Below are positions 1 to 12,701 of a stretch of 64,000 bases of DNA, piece after piece (the stretch's first letter is position 1; each line of letters starts with the position of its first letter). This stretch comes from Paramecium pentaurelia (Eukaryota > Ciliophora > Oligohymenophorea > Peniculida > Parameciidae): positions 257,338 to 321,337 of the forward strand of contig CAJJDO010000061.1 in the NCBI GenBank assembly GCA_905183005.1, written 5' to 3'. Position numbers and translations under genes: made by a program. The notes below the pieces were generated by a model. That model was not told the origin of the DNA. It was given only the letters and a program-made list of their open reading frames with translations, and did no database searches.

Positions 1-1
1 T

Positions 2-588
2 ACATGTTCTGATATTCATGAACTCTAAATATGTAATTTAAGTACTATTAATAATCAATAATGCTCATGGTAACCATCAGCATTAAGAGTTGGACCATAT
101 CATTGTACAAATAAACCCTGTTAGTAAGTTTATTAATTATTATTATTAGTTTATTTGGATCATCATGGTAATTTTGCTAAGGGAATGAGATGAATGATTA
201 GACTTGTTTTGTTACAAAATATGCTTAATGTGAATCATGTGAAGAATAGATAGATCAAGCTACTTGTTTAGAATAGAAACTTTGTACTTTTACCAATAAT
301 AAATGTAAATCAATTTTGTGTAAGTATTTTACTAATGAACAAATGTGTGTAGCTGCATAAAGATGTTATTGGAGTTAAATAGATTAAGTTTGTAGAAAGA
401 ATTGTGAAAAAATAGTTGAATAAGAATAATGTGATATCCTTGATTATGAATGTACTTGGAATCGATTCAGTTATATATGTGAAAATGGGCCTTAATAAAA
501 TCCAGATCTTAGTTACTTTATAAATGAATCAGATACTAGTGCCAGCATCATTAAATTAGTTTTGATCATTTGTCTATTTTATTATTGA
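2..588 (+). CDS. Cys-rich surface-type protein, 3' end only
   Basis: This is the C-terminal part of a protein whose start lies before the window. Read with TAA/TAG as Gln it is open to TGA at 586-588, with one 26-nt intron at 124-149 (GTAAG...TAG). The product is dense in cysteine, with motifs such as CESCEEQ, CLEQKLC and CRKNC at fairly regular spacing. It ends in a short hydrophobic tail (about IIKLVLIICLFYY) directly before the stop. That layout matches secreted or GPI-anchored ciliate surface proteins with disulphide-rich repeats. I infer export to the cell surface and anchoring through the tail. The specific family, for example an immobilisation-antigen relative, cannot be fixed from this fragment. 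Confidence 0.65.
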
Positions 589-642
589 AATCTTTTTAGT
601 TTTCGTATATTATATTGAAATTTTATATACTTTTATATAATA

Positions 643-1481
643 ATGAAACAATCTAATAATCATCTATACTAACCATAACAATCTTTATATGTATCAATCA
701 AATTAAATCATATAGTTACCAAGAACATAAAAAGATAAAATAAAACATTAACCAAAACTTTAATTACTCAAATCATTATTAAAAGATTAGAGTATAAGTT
801 AACTAACATAGAAATCTCAAATTTCAAATAGTAAACTACACAGAAGAATCCAAAAAATTTAAGTGGAACCTGAACTTAAAGTAGATGAATTGAAAGAACA
901 TAAATGGTAAATACTTTCATAAAATTGTTAATACTTATTAGAACTAAGTAGATAGATTCTTGACAAACCTAATTAGTATCAAAATATCATTTATTAATAG
1001 TGAATTATTGTATAGATCTACTTCCAACCCAAGACTAAATTCTATACTTCTAGAACATGATTAAGTACTCAAATCCAATATTAATTCTAATTAAAAAAAG
1101 AACATCAATAATTAATAAATCAATCCTTTATAAACTAAATTTGCATTAATTTAGAACTCTAAAAAAAGATCTTCAAATAAATCCTTTATTTATAACAATA
1201 ATGTAAATGTTATTGTAGCTGATAAACCATTTCTCAAAAAACATTAAAGTTTGCATGTCTCACCAACTCATTAATCCATTAATATGTCTCAACCTTCGTA
1301 AACATCAACCTAATTCTTTTTTGCAAAGCTCAATCAAGTCTCATCTAATGCATTTAATCTATAAAGAAGATTAAAAAAAGAATAATTTGATGAGATAAAA
1401 CAGACAAATGAAAAAGTTATATGTATAAGATCAGACTTTGATAAATTCTCCAAAATGTTAAATGAACCTGAATAAAATTGA
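643..1481 (+). CDS. Basic Gln/Asn/Lys-rich hypothetical protein
   Basis: The model starts at the ATG at 643 and ends at TGA 1479-1481. Two 25-nt introns (691-715 and 976-1000) both start GTATC and end TAG. Removing them leaves 789 nt, giving 262 residues in one frame. The product is polar and basic, rich in Gln, Asn, Ser and Lys. It has a few short hydrophobic stretches, no signal peptide and no recognisable domain. The last 50 residues are charged and could form a helix. I do not recognise a family. It converges with the leucine-rich repeat gene that ends at 1840. Confidence 0.6.
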
Positions 1482-1839
1482 TATATATCTTTTAGTAATT
1501 TAAATTCACTATATATTTCTATAAATATAAATTGATTATCTTTATAAGAATTAGCATATCAAAATTCAAATATTATTATTATTTAAATCAATAGTTGAAT
1601 ATATTTCATTATTATTTTAGAAAGATAATTATTTAGTTTAATTTTGATAAGATTAAATATTCTCAAATTTTGGGTATCATTATAATAAAGAACATCTATA
1701 GTTTTTAAAAAATTAATTAAGAAATTAATCTCTTTTAAATTTTGTTAGATAATGAAATTAATTAAGTGATTTATATAGTTGTTTTAATTTATTTAAATAT
1801 TTTACTAAGAAACTTTGATTTATACATATATAAAAATTA
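1482..1839. other. Intergenic, convergent gene ends
   Basis: This is about 360 bases of AT-rich sequence between the stops of two convergent genes. I see no coding pattern on either strand and no clear structured element. Confidence 0.5.
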
Positions 1840-3478
1840 TCATTCCCAATTACTTGGTGGGATTGTATTTAATTTAATTTACAATTTTTCAACTTTTCCA
1901 TATTTCAGTTCAATATCATCTCTTGTTGCATTTGTAAGAGCAGTATTTAATAATTCTACTTCCAATTAATCAACTTTTGGGAGAGATTATTCTAAAAGTA
2001 AAAATATATCTTTGATTCCCTTATCAGTAATTTAATTTTAACTTACTCTTAAGTCGACTATCTAAATATAATAAAATATATATATATACTTTTGGTGATT
2101 TAGCATTTTTGACAGCTCTAGCTAATTCAAGAGCACCTCTATCAGATAATGAATTGAAATTCATATTGACACTTAATTATTATAAATTTTTTTAATATTG
2201 AATTCCTTCAGCAATAAATGTTGCTCCTGCATCACCTATATAATTTTCAAGGAAATTAATTTTCAATGATTTTAATTTATCATGTTTAAATAAAGTTTAT
2301 TTTAATAATTCTGCTCCTGGTAATCCACATTTATTGACTCCAATTATCAATTCTAAATTTTCCAAAGGTGGTAATTTTTCAATTGCACTTACAACTGATT
2401 CATAACCATCCCAACCAAAATTCTTGGAAGCAACATTTACAGATAAATCTTTAAGTTTCTTTAATTATTCTAATGCTTTTCCAACTTATCTACCTCCATC
2501 ATTAGTTATATAATTAAATTCCAAACCTAAATTTAAAGATGTCAAATTTTCCATAGTACCTACAACTCCCATTAAACTTTCTGTTCCATTTGCTGTAATA
2601 TTATTAAAATATAGATCAATTCCAAATTCTTTCAATTATCTTTATTAAAATAATCCTCCACTCAAAGTAACTGCTCCATCAATTTATATTTTATTTGCAT
2701 ATAGATTAAGATTTAATTTGTTTAATTTTGGTAATTTATGCAAAATTGTTTATAAATGTTTCATTTCTTCTTCTTTTAATTTACTACCAACTAATAAAAG
2801 TTCTAAAAACTTTAAATTTCTTAATTCTGTCAATGGATAAAGTGATTTCAATCCATCTCCAGATAAATCACAATTAATTAGAGATACATGTAATGAAGTC
2901 AATCCAGAAATATTAGTTAATCCCTTAAAAATTATTTCTCTACTTTAATAATTGAATAAAGATTCTAATCCTAAATTTAATGTATTTAATTTTGTGAGTT
3001 TAGCTAATGCTTAATTCAATGATTAAGCCTATTATTATTCATTTAAAATTGGATTGTGGCCAATAAAAAGTGATACTATAATAAATATTTAATTATTCTT
3101 ACATTCATTTAGATTATTTAGATTCTCTAAACTAGCAAAGAAATCTCTAAAATCAGTAATTTAATTAATTGATAATTATGCATCTAATTTAGTTGTCTAT
3201 GGATTTTAAGAAAGGACTTTTGAAAGTGAGGAAAGTTATAAGTTTTACAAATTTAAGCCATTATTTTGCATAATGATTTCTGATTATGAATACATAAATA
3301 ATACCATTTCCTTTAATTTCATATTAGACCTAAGAAGTACGATCAAAATATAATTTAATATTGTAGGCTAATAGAACTCCTACTAAAATCCACATTATGT
3401 TGTTGAAAATAGATGATGATCTCTTTTATGTTTACTCTTCTTTTTTTTGCATATATTTTAATTTTTTAATGAATTCAT
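1840..3478 (-). CDS. Leucine-rich repeat protein (RNase inhibitor type)
   Basis: The gene runs from the ATG at 3478-3476 to the TGA at 1842-1840. Introns at 3076-3102 (27 nt) and 2062-2089 (28 nt) leave 1584 nt, or 527 residues. From about residue 90 to the end the protein is a series of repeats of the ribonuclease-inhibitor type. Examples are NLNELSLF, LNTLNLGLE, LTSLNLGLEFN and QITDKGIKDI. The first 60 residues are basic (KKKKSKHKRD) and unlike the rest. Such proteins usually act as protein-binding scaffolds, so no enzymatic role is implied. The start is the first in-frame Met after upstream stops, but a downstream Met (MKLKEM) is a possible alternative. Confidence 0.8.
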
Positions 3479-3683
3479 CTAAATTCATTTTAATGTCATT
3501 TAATAAACCTATGACATCACAGTATAAAAAAATTTATTTAATTATATATAAATAAATTACTTATTCTAGAATTTATTGAATAAAAATAAAATTATTAATA
3601 TAAAATTCTATTTATATAAGTAATATTTTAGAAATATTTAAAATATTTTCAAATATATATATATTAAGTCATATTATTTTTAT

Positions 3684-5672
3684 TCAACATCTTATTTCTA
3701 TTTATGATTCAATTGGAGAAATATTTGAAATATCTAATGAACTGAACCATGAGTGATTTTTTAATTAATCGAAATTAGAACCTATTCTTTAATACACATT
3801 CTTATTGATCAATTATTTCATTAAACTTTTACCTTATTCATCTTTATAACTATCAGGAAACTCTAATTCAGATGAACCTATAATTTCTTCATAAATCTAA
3901 TATGGATCATCTAATGCTTAACCATAAGGTACTGATTCAAATAATAATTCATATAAACAAACACCTAAACTCCAGACATCACTATTACAATCATATCCTC
4001 TTCCTTCAAGTATTTCTGGAGCCATATAATGTGGAGAACCAATAATTGTATATGTTCTTGAGGCTTGTTTAGCATTTAAAAGATTTATCAAATAGACATT
4101 TGCTTAATAATCAATCAAAAAATTATCTAATTTAATGGATCTACAAATAATAGAATTTTTATAGCAAGCATCTAAGATTGATATCATTTATAGTATTGAT
4201 GATTAAATTTAAGGTAATGTTAATCTTCTTTCTGATAAAAGTGTACCATCAATAAATTAAAATAAAAAATAATAGGATGTATTATCTTCATAGAATTGAT
4301 AATATTTAGATACATTAGGACATTTTAAAATTTCGAATATTTTTTTTTATGATTTCATTCTTCTTTCCTATTATGTTTTTTGTTGAGATTATTTATTGAT
4401 CTATCTGAGAATATAATTTTATTATTTAAATTGAACCAAATTAATTATATTATTAGAATTTCTTCTTATGATTTATAGTTATTTTAATTCTATGAATCTA
4501 GGTTTACATTTTATAGATTCATCATCTGAACTTTCTTCTATAATATAATCTTCTATGTAAAGAGAATCTCTTTAAATTATTGCTATAGTACCATTAGCAA
4601 CATAAAGTGAATTATCAAATTAATCAGAAATGAATTCTCCTAATTTTAAAGTTTCACCTTCACAATCAACAGATCCATCAACTATTATACTTAAATCTTC
4701 ATGAATTTATCTTTATTTTATTGATTCATTGTTATATATTTTTAATTTATATTATTCTTTTTCTAAAATCTTCTCTATTTCTAATCCAGGTATTTCTATT
4801 TCAATCAATACATGTCTTATAATTGCTTAATAAATTTATTTTTGAATATTGAATCCAATTACTTCAATTAATTTAGGTTATGTAAGTATAAGACATTGTG
4901 TTTCTATTATAGCTCTGACTTTTGTATTTTTAGGTTTATTCAATTTATATAAAGTACCATATGTATCTCTTCGAGAAAGAGTCTTTGAAAATTTATTGCC
5001 TTTAAATAATGAAGCTTCTCCATTTTTAATAATTACAAAGGCATCATCTGAAAACATTACTTAATTTTTTTGATATTGAACTGGTAATATATTTGCAGCA
5101 ATTCCATCTAATTAATTTTAGCTGAAATATTAGAATAAATATTATTATTATAAGAATGCTCTATTAGTAACAAAGGATTGAGTTGTAATATATTAAATTG
5201 CTTTATTGAATTGTATTCTATCTAAACACCACATATATGTGTCTTCAATAGCTTCAATAAATTTAATTGATCCTAATAACAAATTATCTTCACCAACAAT
5301 AGAACCTGGTTGAAATAGTGTGAAATTCTATGTTTTTAATTAACCTTTATCAATAAGGAACATACAAGATGGAGCATTAATATTCTAGTATAAATGATGA
5401 TTTTATTTGATCAAACAATAGAACATATGTTTAATAATGTTCTAGATAGATTCTTCATTCAATTAATAAAATATATAGTGTTTCTTCAACACTTGAGTGA
5501 TGAATTAACAATCAAGCTATGATTTGCCTTAATTAAGTATTGTCACATTTTCTCTTATTTTAGAATTCCTATAGCAAACAATAGAGCTTGTTGACATTGA
5601 TTTAGTCAATTTAGGTTTTCCAGCCTTACTAGAGATGATAGTAGTTTATTCAATTGAAGATGTACATCCCAT
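3684..5672 (-). CDS. cGMP-dependent protein kinase-like pseudokinase
   Basis: This is a single intron-less frame of 663 codons from the ATG at 5672 to the TGA at 3686-3684. It begins MGCTSS, a typical signal for N-myristoylation plus palmitoylation. Two degenerate cyclic-nucleotide-binding modules follow, one with GEDNLLLG where a phosphate-binding cassette is expected. The C-terminal third is clearly PKG/AGC-kinase-like (TIIGSPHYMAPEIL, then SDVWSLGVCLYELL). Three catalytic positions are changed. The beta-3 Lys is Arg423 (YILRQINK). The HRD Asp is Ser512 (ICRSIKLDN). The DFG motif reads INLL near residue 530. The usual cassette Arg is also not visible in the cNMP modules. I infer a membrane-tethered, catalytically dead PKG relative. 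The undisturbed 2-kb frame argues against a pseudogene. Confidence 0.85.
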
Positions 5673-5849
5673 TAATCCGTTAATAAATAATCAAATTGCA
5701 TAAATTTTAACAAGATAATAGATTTAATCATCATAATTTAACTAAGTGAATTCAATTAATTATTATAATAAGTATATATTATAATATACTTATTTAAATA
5801 ATCGTTAGATTAAATATATATATATTTTGTAGTCAAATATATTTGATAA

Positions 5850-7508
5850 TCAAGCAGGTTTATTGCATAATGGACATTTATGAACAGCATTGATCCATCT
5901 TTCAATACATTCTGTATGAAATTTATGAGTTTAATGACATCCTAATCTTGTTATATTTTATTTCATATCCAAATATTATAAACATATTGCACATTCTATT
6001 TTTTCCATAGATTATTTTTATTTTTCTTTGTTTTCTCTTTTAGATCCAATACTTTATTTGATGAATGATTTAAGATTTACAAAATATTCATCATCAAAAT
6101 TTCTACCTTAAAGTTATAATTAAAATTTCTTATCTTCAATCCATTAAGTTAAATTAATTAATTGACCATTTCTTGGTCTAATCTTTAATTCTAATTAAGA
6201 AGATTAATAAATTAAATTGTCATAGATTTCTTATAATGCTTCTAAATCATGTATAAAATATAAAAAATCTGTTTCTTAATTATCATAAATTGGATAATCT
6301 TATTAATTTTGTATCCATTATAAACGATTATCTTATGTTTAAACTTAATTGAAATCAAAAATCTATATTTATTCTTCCTCTTTATTAACACAATAACTTC
6401 GAAATAAGAGGAAATAGATAAGTTATAGAAATGTAAATAGATATATAAAATGTTCATAAGAACAAAATTATTATATTCCAAATAAATCAGTGTTTATTAT
6501 TGTTAAATAGGGTTTCTCAAGAAAGAATGCTATATATGTACACAATAGGGAAAAGAAGTAAAGTCCCTTAAGTATACAATTTTATGTTGTATAACTTAGG
6601 TAAAGTGACTAAAATAAAGTCATATAACATTTAAAATATTTCTTTGATTATTAAGTAATAAGTGTTCTTTTTATTAAATATGAAACATAGGTGAATTAAA
6701 CAATCATTATAAATGCATAGAATAAACTAGTTAAATAAGTATATTAAAATCTTTCTTCATCTAAACAAAGAAATATAACATAGAGTATTAATTTACAAAC
6801 ATAATATGTAATTAATACAATAGCAAATGCAAATGCTGATTCCTTTACTTAATTAGGTGCTTAAATAATATATATATATATATTAATACATGGATAACGG
6901 TAAAAGTGATATCGTTTTGGATTTTTTGTTACTAGTTTTATATTACAACATCCTAACCAACACTTTCTGCAAACATATATTATAATTGTTGCTGCTACTA
7001 TATAATTAACAATAGCTAATAATGATCCAATCACAATTTTTGAATTTATTAAGAAAGCACTAATAATCAAAGAAATGATGAAAAATTAAACATTTAATAA
7101 TCTAAAAAGGTTATATTTTTCTGTATTTGTAATTGCATTAATTGTATTCATACTAGATGCAAATGCATTTGGATTCATTACTATTGATTCATCTTAATGC
7201 TTTTCTAACTCAGTTGAAATTCTTCTGAGATCCTATAATATTAAAATAAAGTAAGGAATAAAGAGAACATAAGTGAAAGTCAAAACTACTAACATCCAAA
7301 TATATTCTACTTCTTCATCAATATTTGTAAATATTCCTACCATTCCAATTATTGCAAATATTATCATAAATAGTACTCCCATCATTATACCACAAATACT
7401 ACTCTTTACAACATCTTTTGGATCTTCATCTCTTACATGTATTGAAGGAGTCCTAAGAGAAAAAGAACGATGCTCTCTTATGTGCATTGAAGCTGCTATA
7501 AGAATCAT
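5850..7508 (-). CDS. Polytopic membrane RING-H2 protein (probable E3 ligase)
   Basis: The frame is continuous over 553 codons from the ATG at 7508 to the TGA at 5852-5850. The N-terminal 400 residues contain about eight hydrophobic segments, for example GVLFMIIFAIIGMVGIF and LVVLTFTYVLFIPYFILIL. A soluble Gln-rich linker follows. The protein ends in a RING-H2 finger: CAIC, then GCHQTHKFHTEC, then CPLCNKPA. This layout is typical of membrane ubiquitin ligases. A GTATT...TTAAG stretch of 30 nt near 6865-6895 could be a frame-neutral intron, as AAG acceptors are used elsewhere here, so length is 552 or 542 residues. A protein of the same design lies at 58577-60159. Confidence 0.8.
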
Positions 7509-7562
7509 ATTATTTATCTATAAAATATATATATCAACAAATTAGATTTTCTAATTCCTATT

Positions 7563-10464
7563 TCATTAGAAGGTGAATGGATTATTTAAGAGCTTTTTAA
7601 ATCTTGATAAATGGCTAAATTTAAACTCTAATCTTACATTAAATTATGTTTTCAAATCTTTCCAACCGCTTATTAACTTATCAAATAAAATATCTTATTT
7701 CATATTTGGATTCCAATAATGAACATCATAATTAACACTTAATGCTGCTTATTATATACCTACATCCTATATATATAAATATAATTAAATATATTTACAT
7801 CATTAATCATTTCTAATAATCCTATTAAATTTGGATCTTATACATTATTTTCTAATTTTGTAATTATAACCTATACTTATGGTTCATAATGATTTTCATG
7901 AACTGCATTCATCATAATTGAAATTTAAGTTTCCCAAAAATTCTAATTATCATCTTAAAAATGTTAAAATGTTAGATATGCTTATAGTAATTCTAATTCT
8001 TATAAATTTACATCTGCTTATATTGGTATCATTTTACAAATTATTATAATTGGAATTAATTTTTAAAAATTACTTGCCATTTTATAAAAATAATTATGCA
8101 TATCCAATTATTTTGCAATTTTTGAAAAATGATGTAACACTGATAATACATTTGAAAAATTTCTTTTTAATATTAAATCCAATAATATTGAAGCCAAAGA
8201 AGCCATTGCAACGTATTATATATATTCTTAAGATAATCTATGAAGTTCATTTTATTCTTCCAAACTCAAAAATTCTGTTGGTCTCTTAAATTCATTAAAT
8301 TATGCCTTAAATCTATTCATTATTTAATTTTAAAACTATCTCATAATTCTTATATTTTACTTTTTCGCTAATATATCCACCAAAAAAACCTTATTTATCT
8401 TAATTTACATCTCTCAATGCTGAATCTAATATTGCCCATTTTAATATATTATCATAACAATCTTTACCCAACACAACCATTTTACTTTTAATAAACATTG
8501 GAAAATTCAATGTTATCAATGGCTTATATACTTCTTATTGTACAGAATTAGAAATAATTCGATATTGCTCATTAATAAATTAAAATCTTATTTAATAAGA
8601 CTCAATTAATTTCTCTATAATCCTTGAAAATTTATAATCCTCTATTTCATTTTAGAATAATTAATTCTCTTTAGCTAATTATTCTCTTTATATGTAATTT
8701 AAGAAACTTCCATATTTATCATTTAAATATCCCTATTCTGAACTTATTCTGTATTTTCTCATTGGAGACTCTAATTCTTATTTTACAATATCTATTCTAG
8801 TATATATTAATAAATATGCATTAACACCTGTTTTCATACCAAAAGCATCTTAAAATACTTTCTCTTTTGTCTCTACACATACATGAATATCATTGAATTT
8901 AAACCATGTTTCTAAACGAAAATCTTTAATGTAGGTGTAATAATGTCCAGAATCTAATAATATAGAATATAAAATTACTTGCTTAACCATCATGTATTAA
9001 AATAGATTGAAGTAGATATTTATGTTTTTTTAAATCATTGTAGCTAGCTTATATTTTCTTTTCAAGATCATCATATTGATTTTATAATAATTGCTTTTTC
9101 CTTTATACTTTTTAATTATATTATTGTAACTAATCAATAACTGGTTATTAATCTGATTATCCAAAATTAGCAGCATGATCAATATTTTATTAGTTTTACA
9201 TTTCCAAAAATTTTATTGCATTAGTTAATACATCTTATAAATCATGTTGTTCATTAAATTTAGTTAATTATTATTAACTTAATTTAATTTACTTTTATTT
9301 TGATTTAAATTCTTTATTTTATATTCTAGTTTCCAAATATTTCTAACTATTTTCCATTAAAAATCGATCCAAATATATTTCTTCATCAAATATAAACTCA
9401 TCATTTTATTTAATTAAATCATCTAAATATAATATTCTTTAACAATTTTACTTTTATCTTTGCAATAAATAACTCTCTAAATTTGAAATGATAATTTTTA
9501 AGGTGGTTAATGTATCCAATTATATTTAACTGCTTAAACTGTTTCATTTAAATCATTTTTAAAATCATCAATATTATTAACAACAAAATTATCAAAACTA
9601 TCATATAAATTTCCATCTTTCAAATCAAGTGGTATATAATTAAAAAGTTCTGTACTTTCTCTAATTTATTGATTACCACCTTATTCAAATTGAAATTGAT
9701 GAAAAACTTTACACATAAATAATTTTGAAACAATATCTTCATCATGAATAATAGATGACTTTTACTTTAAAATAGATGGAGAAGATTCAATATATATATC
9801 TTCCACTTTATTGCTTTCTTATTTAGTTTATGTAAGTGCTTCTCCAATTCTACTTAAGAAATAATGATTAAATTCACCAACATCTTTCTAATCCCCTATT
9901 GGAAGAACATTTCCAAATTCATCACAGATACTTTTAACAACATCTGATGGATCTACATACTTTTTATCACTCCCAATCATATTTATGAAGAGATTTTATA
10001 GATTTTATACTAATTATATTGATTTACTTTATTTCCCTTATTCAATTTAGAAATTTATGATAGTCTTCACAAATTGACTATCAAAAAAATATGTTTAGAG
10101 CAAACCATTAAAATAACAAGTATTCCCAACATTCTTTAAACCACATGGTATTCCATCAACTCTCTTCCTTTATTCAGGTGAAATGATTTCAAATTGTTAA
10201 GATCCTGTCTATTGATTTGTTTTATATGAATCAAGTAATGCTTATGTTAATTGTATTTCTTCATCTTATTTCTATACACAATATTAAAAAAAATCATACA
10301 TTTGATGTTTATTGCATTTACTAATTTTAATTTGATAAAGAAATGAGTGTGTCCATCATTTCTGATTCTGTATTAATTACTTCCCATGCCATATGAATTA
10401 ATTCAACTGAAAAACCCATTTAAACATATTGATCTATTAATTCCTTTTAAATTTATGTTTTCAT
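7563..10464 (-). CDS. USP25/28-like deubiquitinase (UBA, UIM, USP)
   Basis: The ATG is at 10464 and the TGA at 7565-7563. Five introns (10272-10299, 9423-9451, 8954-8978, 8336-8360, 7767-7798) bring the model to 920 residues in frame. A UBA-like helix bundle spans about residues 8-45 (YVQMGFSVELI) and a ubiquitin-interacting motif about 58-70 (DEEIQLTQALLDS). The USP domain opens with GLKNVGNTCYFNGLLQ, catalytic Cys near 107. It closes with DGQANSGHYYTYIKD and GVNAYLLIYTR, so Cys and His boxes are intact. A coiled-coil insert (about 400-480) and a helical tail follow USP25/28 order. The enzyme should remove ubiquitin from substrates. Every intron was placed so that conserved motifs rejoin exactly. 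Confidence 0.88.
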
Positions 10465-10860
10465 TTTATTAATAATAAATATGTTAATTAACAATCAAAA
10501 CAAATTTTTATAATGATTTAGATTATATATTGAAAATTAGATAGAATATAAAGATCATGATATAAATGAATTAATGGAATATAATAAATAATCTAAAAAG
10601 GAATTAATATTTATTAATGAATTATTTACTGTGTTTCATAGAGTTAAATCATTAAATATACTATAATTCATATAGTTAAAAATAATTAGATTAAGTCATT
10701 AATGTAATTAGTGATATAGTGTAAATATAAATTTAGACAATTTAATTTGTATATGATTAGTTTTTGATGATGATTAAAGTTTGGATTAGAATAATGAATT
10801 GAAAATATGAGTTATAAATTAATAGTATTCCTATTATTAAGTATCGTTATTTTAATTAAA
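10465..10860. promoter_or_regulatory. Shared upstream region of divergent genes
   Basis: About 400 bases separate the divergent starts of the USP25/28-like gene and the RING/B-box gene, so promoters for both must lie here. The sequence is AT-rich and I could not pick out a defined motif. Confidence 0.4.
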
Positions 10861-12660
10861 ATGGAAGAGCTTATTTGTCCGTAATGCCGTAATATATTCA
10901 ATGAATTCGAGAATATTCCTTTAATGTTACCTGATTGTGGACATACGATCTGTTAAAAATGCATAAAATAGATGTTGATGAGTGCTGATGGTTAGCAGAT
11001 ATGTTGTCCTGAGGATAAGTAATTCTGACAATGAGATATATAAAGTATTCTTGCAAAGGGGAAGACACATATAACAGAGTTTCCAAAGAATTGCTAACTT
11101 TTAAAAATGGTTGTGAAGTAAAGACCATCAATAGATCATCCAGAATATTAGTTACATTTGAATAATTTGGCTTAAGAGAAGATTGAATTATGTGCAGAAC
11201 ATTTGGAGAAGTTAGAGATAGTATGTTTGACTGATAAGATTCGAATATGTACTAAATGTGCTTTATTTGGTAATCACAGACATCACGAGGTTCGTTCAGT
11301 TGATGATGTAGTTAGAGAGATTGCTTCGAAAGCTGAGAATATCATGTAGACTTATTAGAAAATCTTGGATAAATAATAAGAGTTGACAGAATCTAAGTTT
11401 TATGAGTCATTGAATGAAAAATATTAGATTATGTTGTAAGAAAGTCAAATGGCAGTAAGAGAGAAATTTAAAGAATTGCATAATCAGTTGGATATTAAAG
11501 AGAATAAATTATTGGAATAATTGAATGGTTTAACATAAACTTTGGAATAACAAACTAAAAGATAGATCAAGGATTAAATTTAATAAAGTTTATAATAAGC
11601 AGAATTATGGAAGATAGGAGCAAAAGATAGATTACTTTATTTTTCTACTAAGACTGAAAATGGTGAATTACCATTAGATTTACTATATAATTAAGAATTT
11701 AAAGGGAATGCTATATTAGATGAAATGGATAGAACTAATAAAATGTTGGAATAAAGAATTAATAATGTGAAAATTAAGAAAATTAGAGTAGATTTTAAGA
11801 AAAATGAGATAGAAAAGTGTTTCGAATCTATGTGTGCATTAACATTGTAAACTAATCATAATGAAACAAATCATGTAGAAAATAGTTTTAGTAAATTTGA
11901 TTAAGAAGAACCTTTACTTTTAAGAGATAATTCTGTAGCTGATTGGACAGATAATGAAGATAATTTGATTTCTTAAGTTAATCATGTAGTATCAAATTCA
12001 ATGCATGAATTAAAATAGACATCATAATTATAATAAGCTAAAAGTCCTGTTAGAACAGAACCATCTATTCATAGTTTGTAATCAACAACTCCTTTGAAAT
12101 AGTTAAAATAAAAGAGTCCTAGTAAAGATGCTACTTATAATTCATCTTTATAACCACCTCCTCCTGTTTCTTTGTTGAGATAAGGGATATCTCCTACACC
12201 TAAATTACAAGATAAAAGAAAGAAGACTTTTAAAATTAATGATAAATTTGAACCTATCATGCAGGCTTTTCGAAATGATAATTTAGAAATTGTAGATTTA
12301 TCTAATGCAGGTAAGATATAATTTTTTATTATTTAAGAATTGGGAGATGAGGGTTGTAATATTATTGCAGAATAATTGAAAATATGTAAAAAAGTTAAAT
12401 AATTGAAATTAGCAAGAAATAAGATTAGTGATGATGGTGCTAATATTATATTATAGGCTTTAACTTAGAATGCAAATATAACATCTTTACATCTTTCTTC
12501 AAATTTGATTTCAGAAAGAATACTTGATATCATTCTTAATATAATTAAGATTGGACAACTACCAAAAAATATTTATTTATCACAGACTCTAATTAATGCT
12601 ACAAAAGCTAAAAAAAGAATTGAAGAATTAAAGAAATTAGGATATATAGTGAATATTTGA
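10861..12660 (+). CDS. RING / B-box / coiled-coil / LRR protein
   Basis: The protein starts MEELICPQC and has an N-terminal RING (CPQC, CGHTIC, CxKC, CCPED). A linker contains FPKN, as in other ciliate RING/B-box proteins. A B-box 2 follows (LCAEHLEKLEIVC, then CTKCALFGNHRHHE), then about 150 residues of coiled coil, a Ser/Pro/Gln-rich region and leucine-rich repeats at the end (IVDLSNA, LGDEG, KQLKLARNKI). That is a TRIM-like front with LRRs in place of a usual TRIM C-terminus. Two 27-nt introns (11019-11045 and 12311-12337) both end AAG. The first removes two in-frame TGAs, and the second restores the LRR consensus. The result is 581 residues. A ubiquitin-ligase role is inferred from the RING only. 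Confidence 0.8.
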
Positions 12661-12701
12661 TTGTTGTTTGAATATAAATTATAATTAATATATATATATA
12701 A

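Noticed and set aside
3684..5672. PKG-like gene as a pseudogene
   Set aside because: The 663-codon frame is uninterrupted and both ends are intact. Decay would be expected to bring frameshifts, as in the nearby ELP1 copy.
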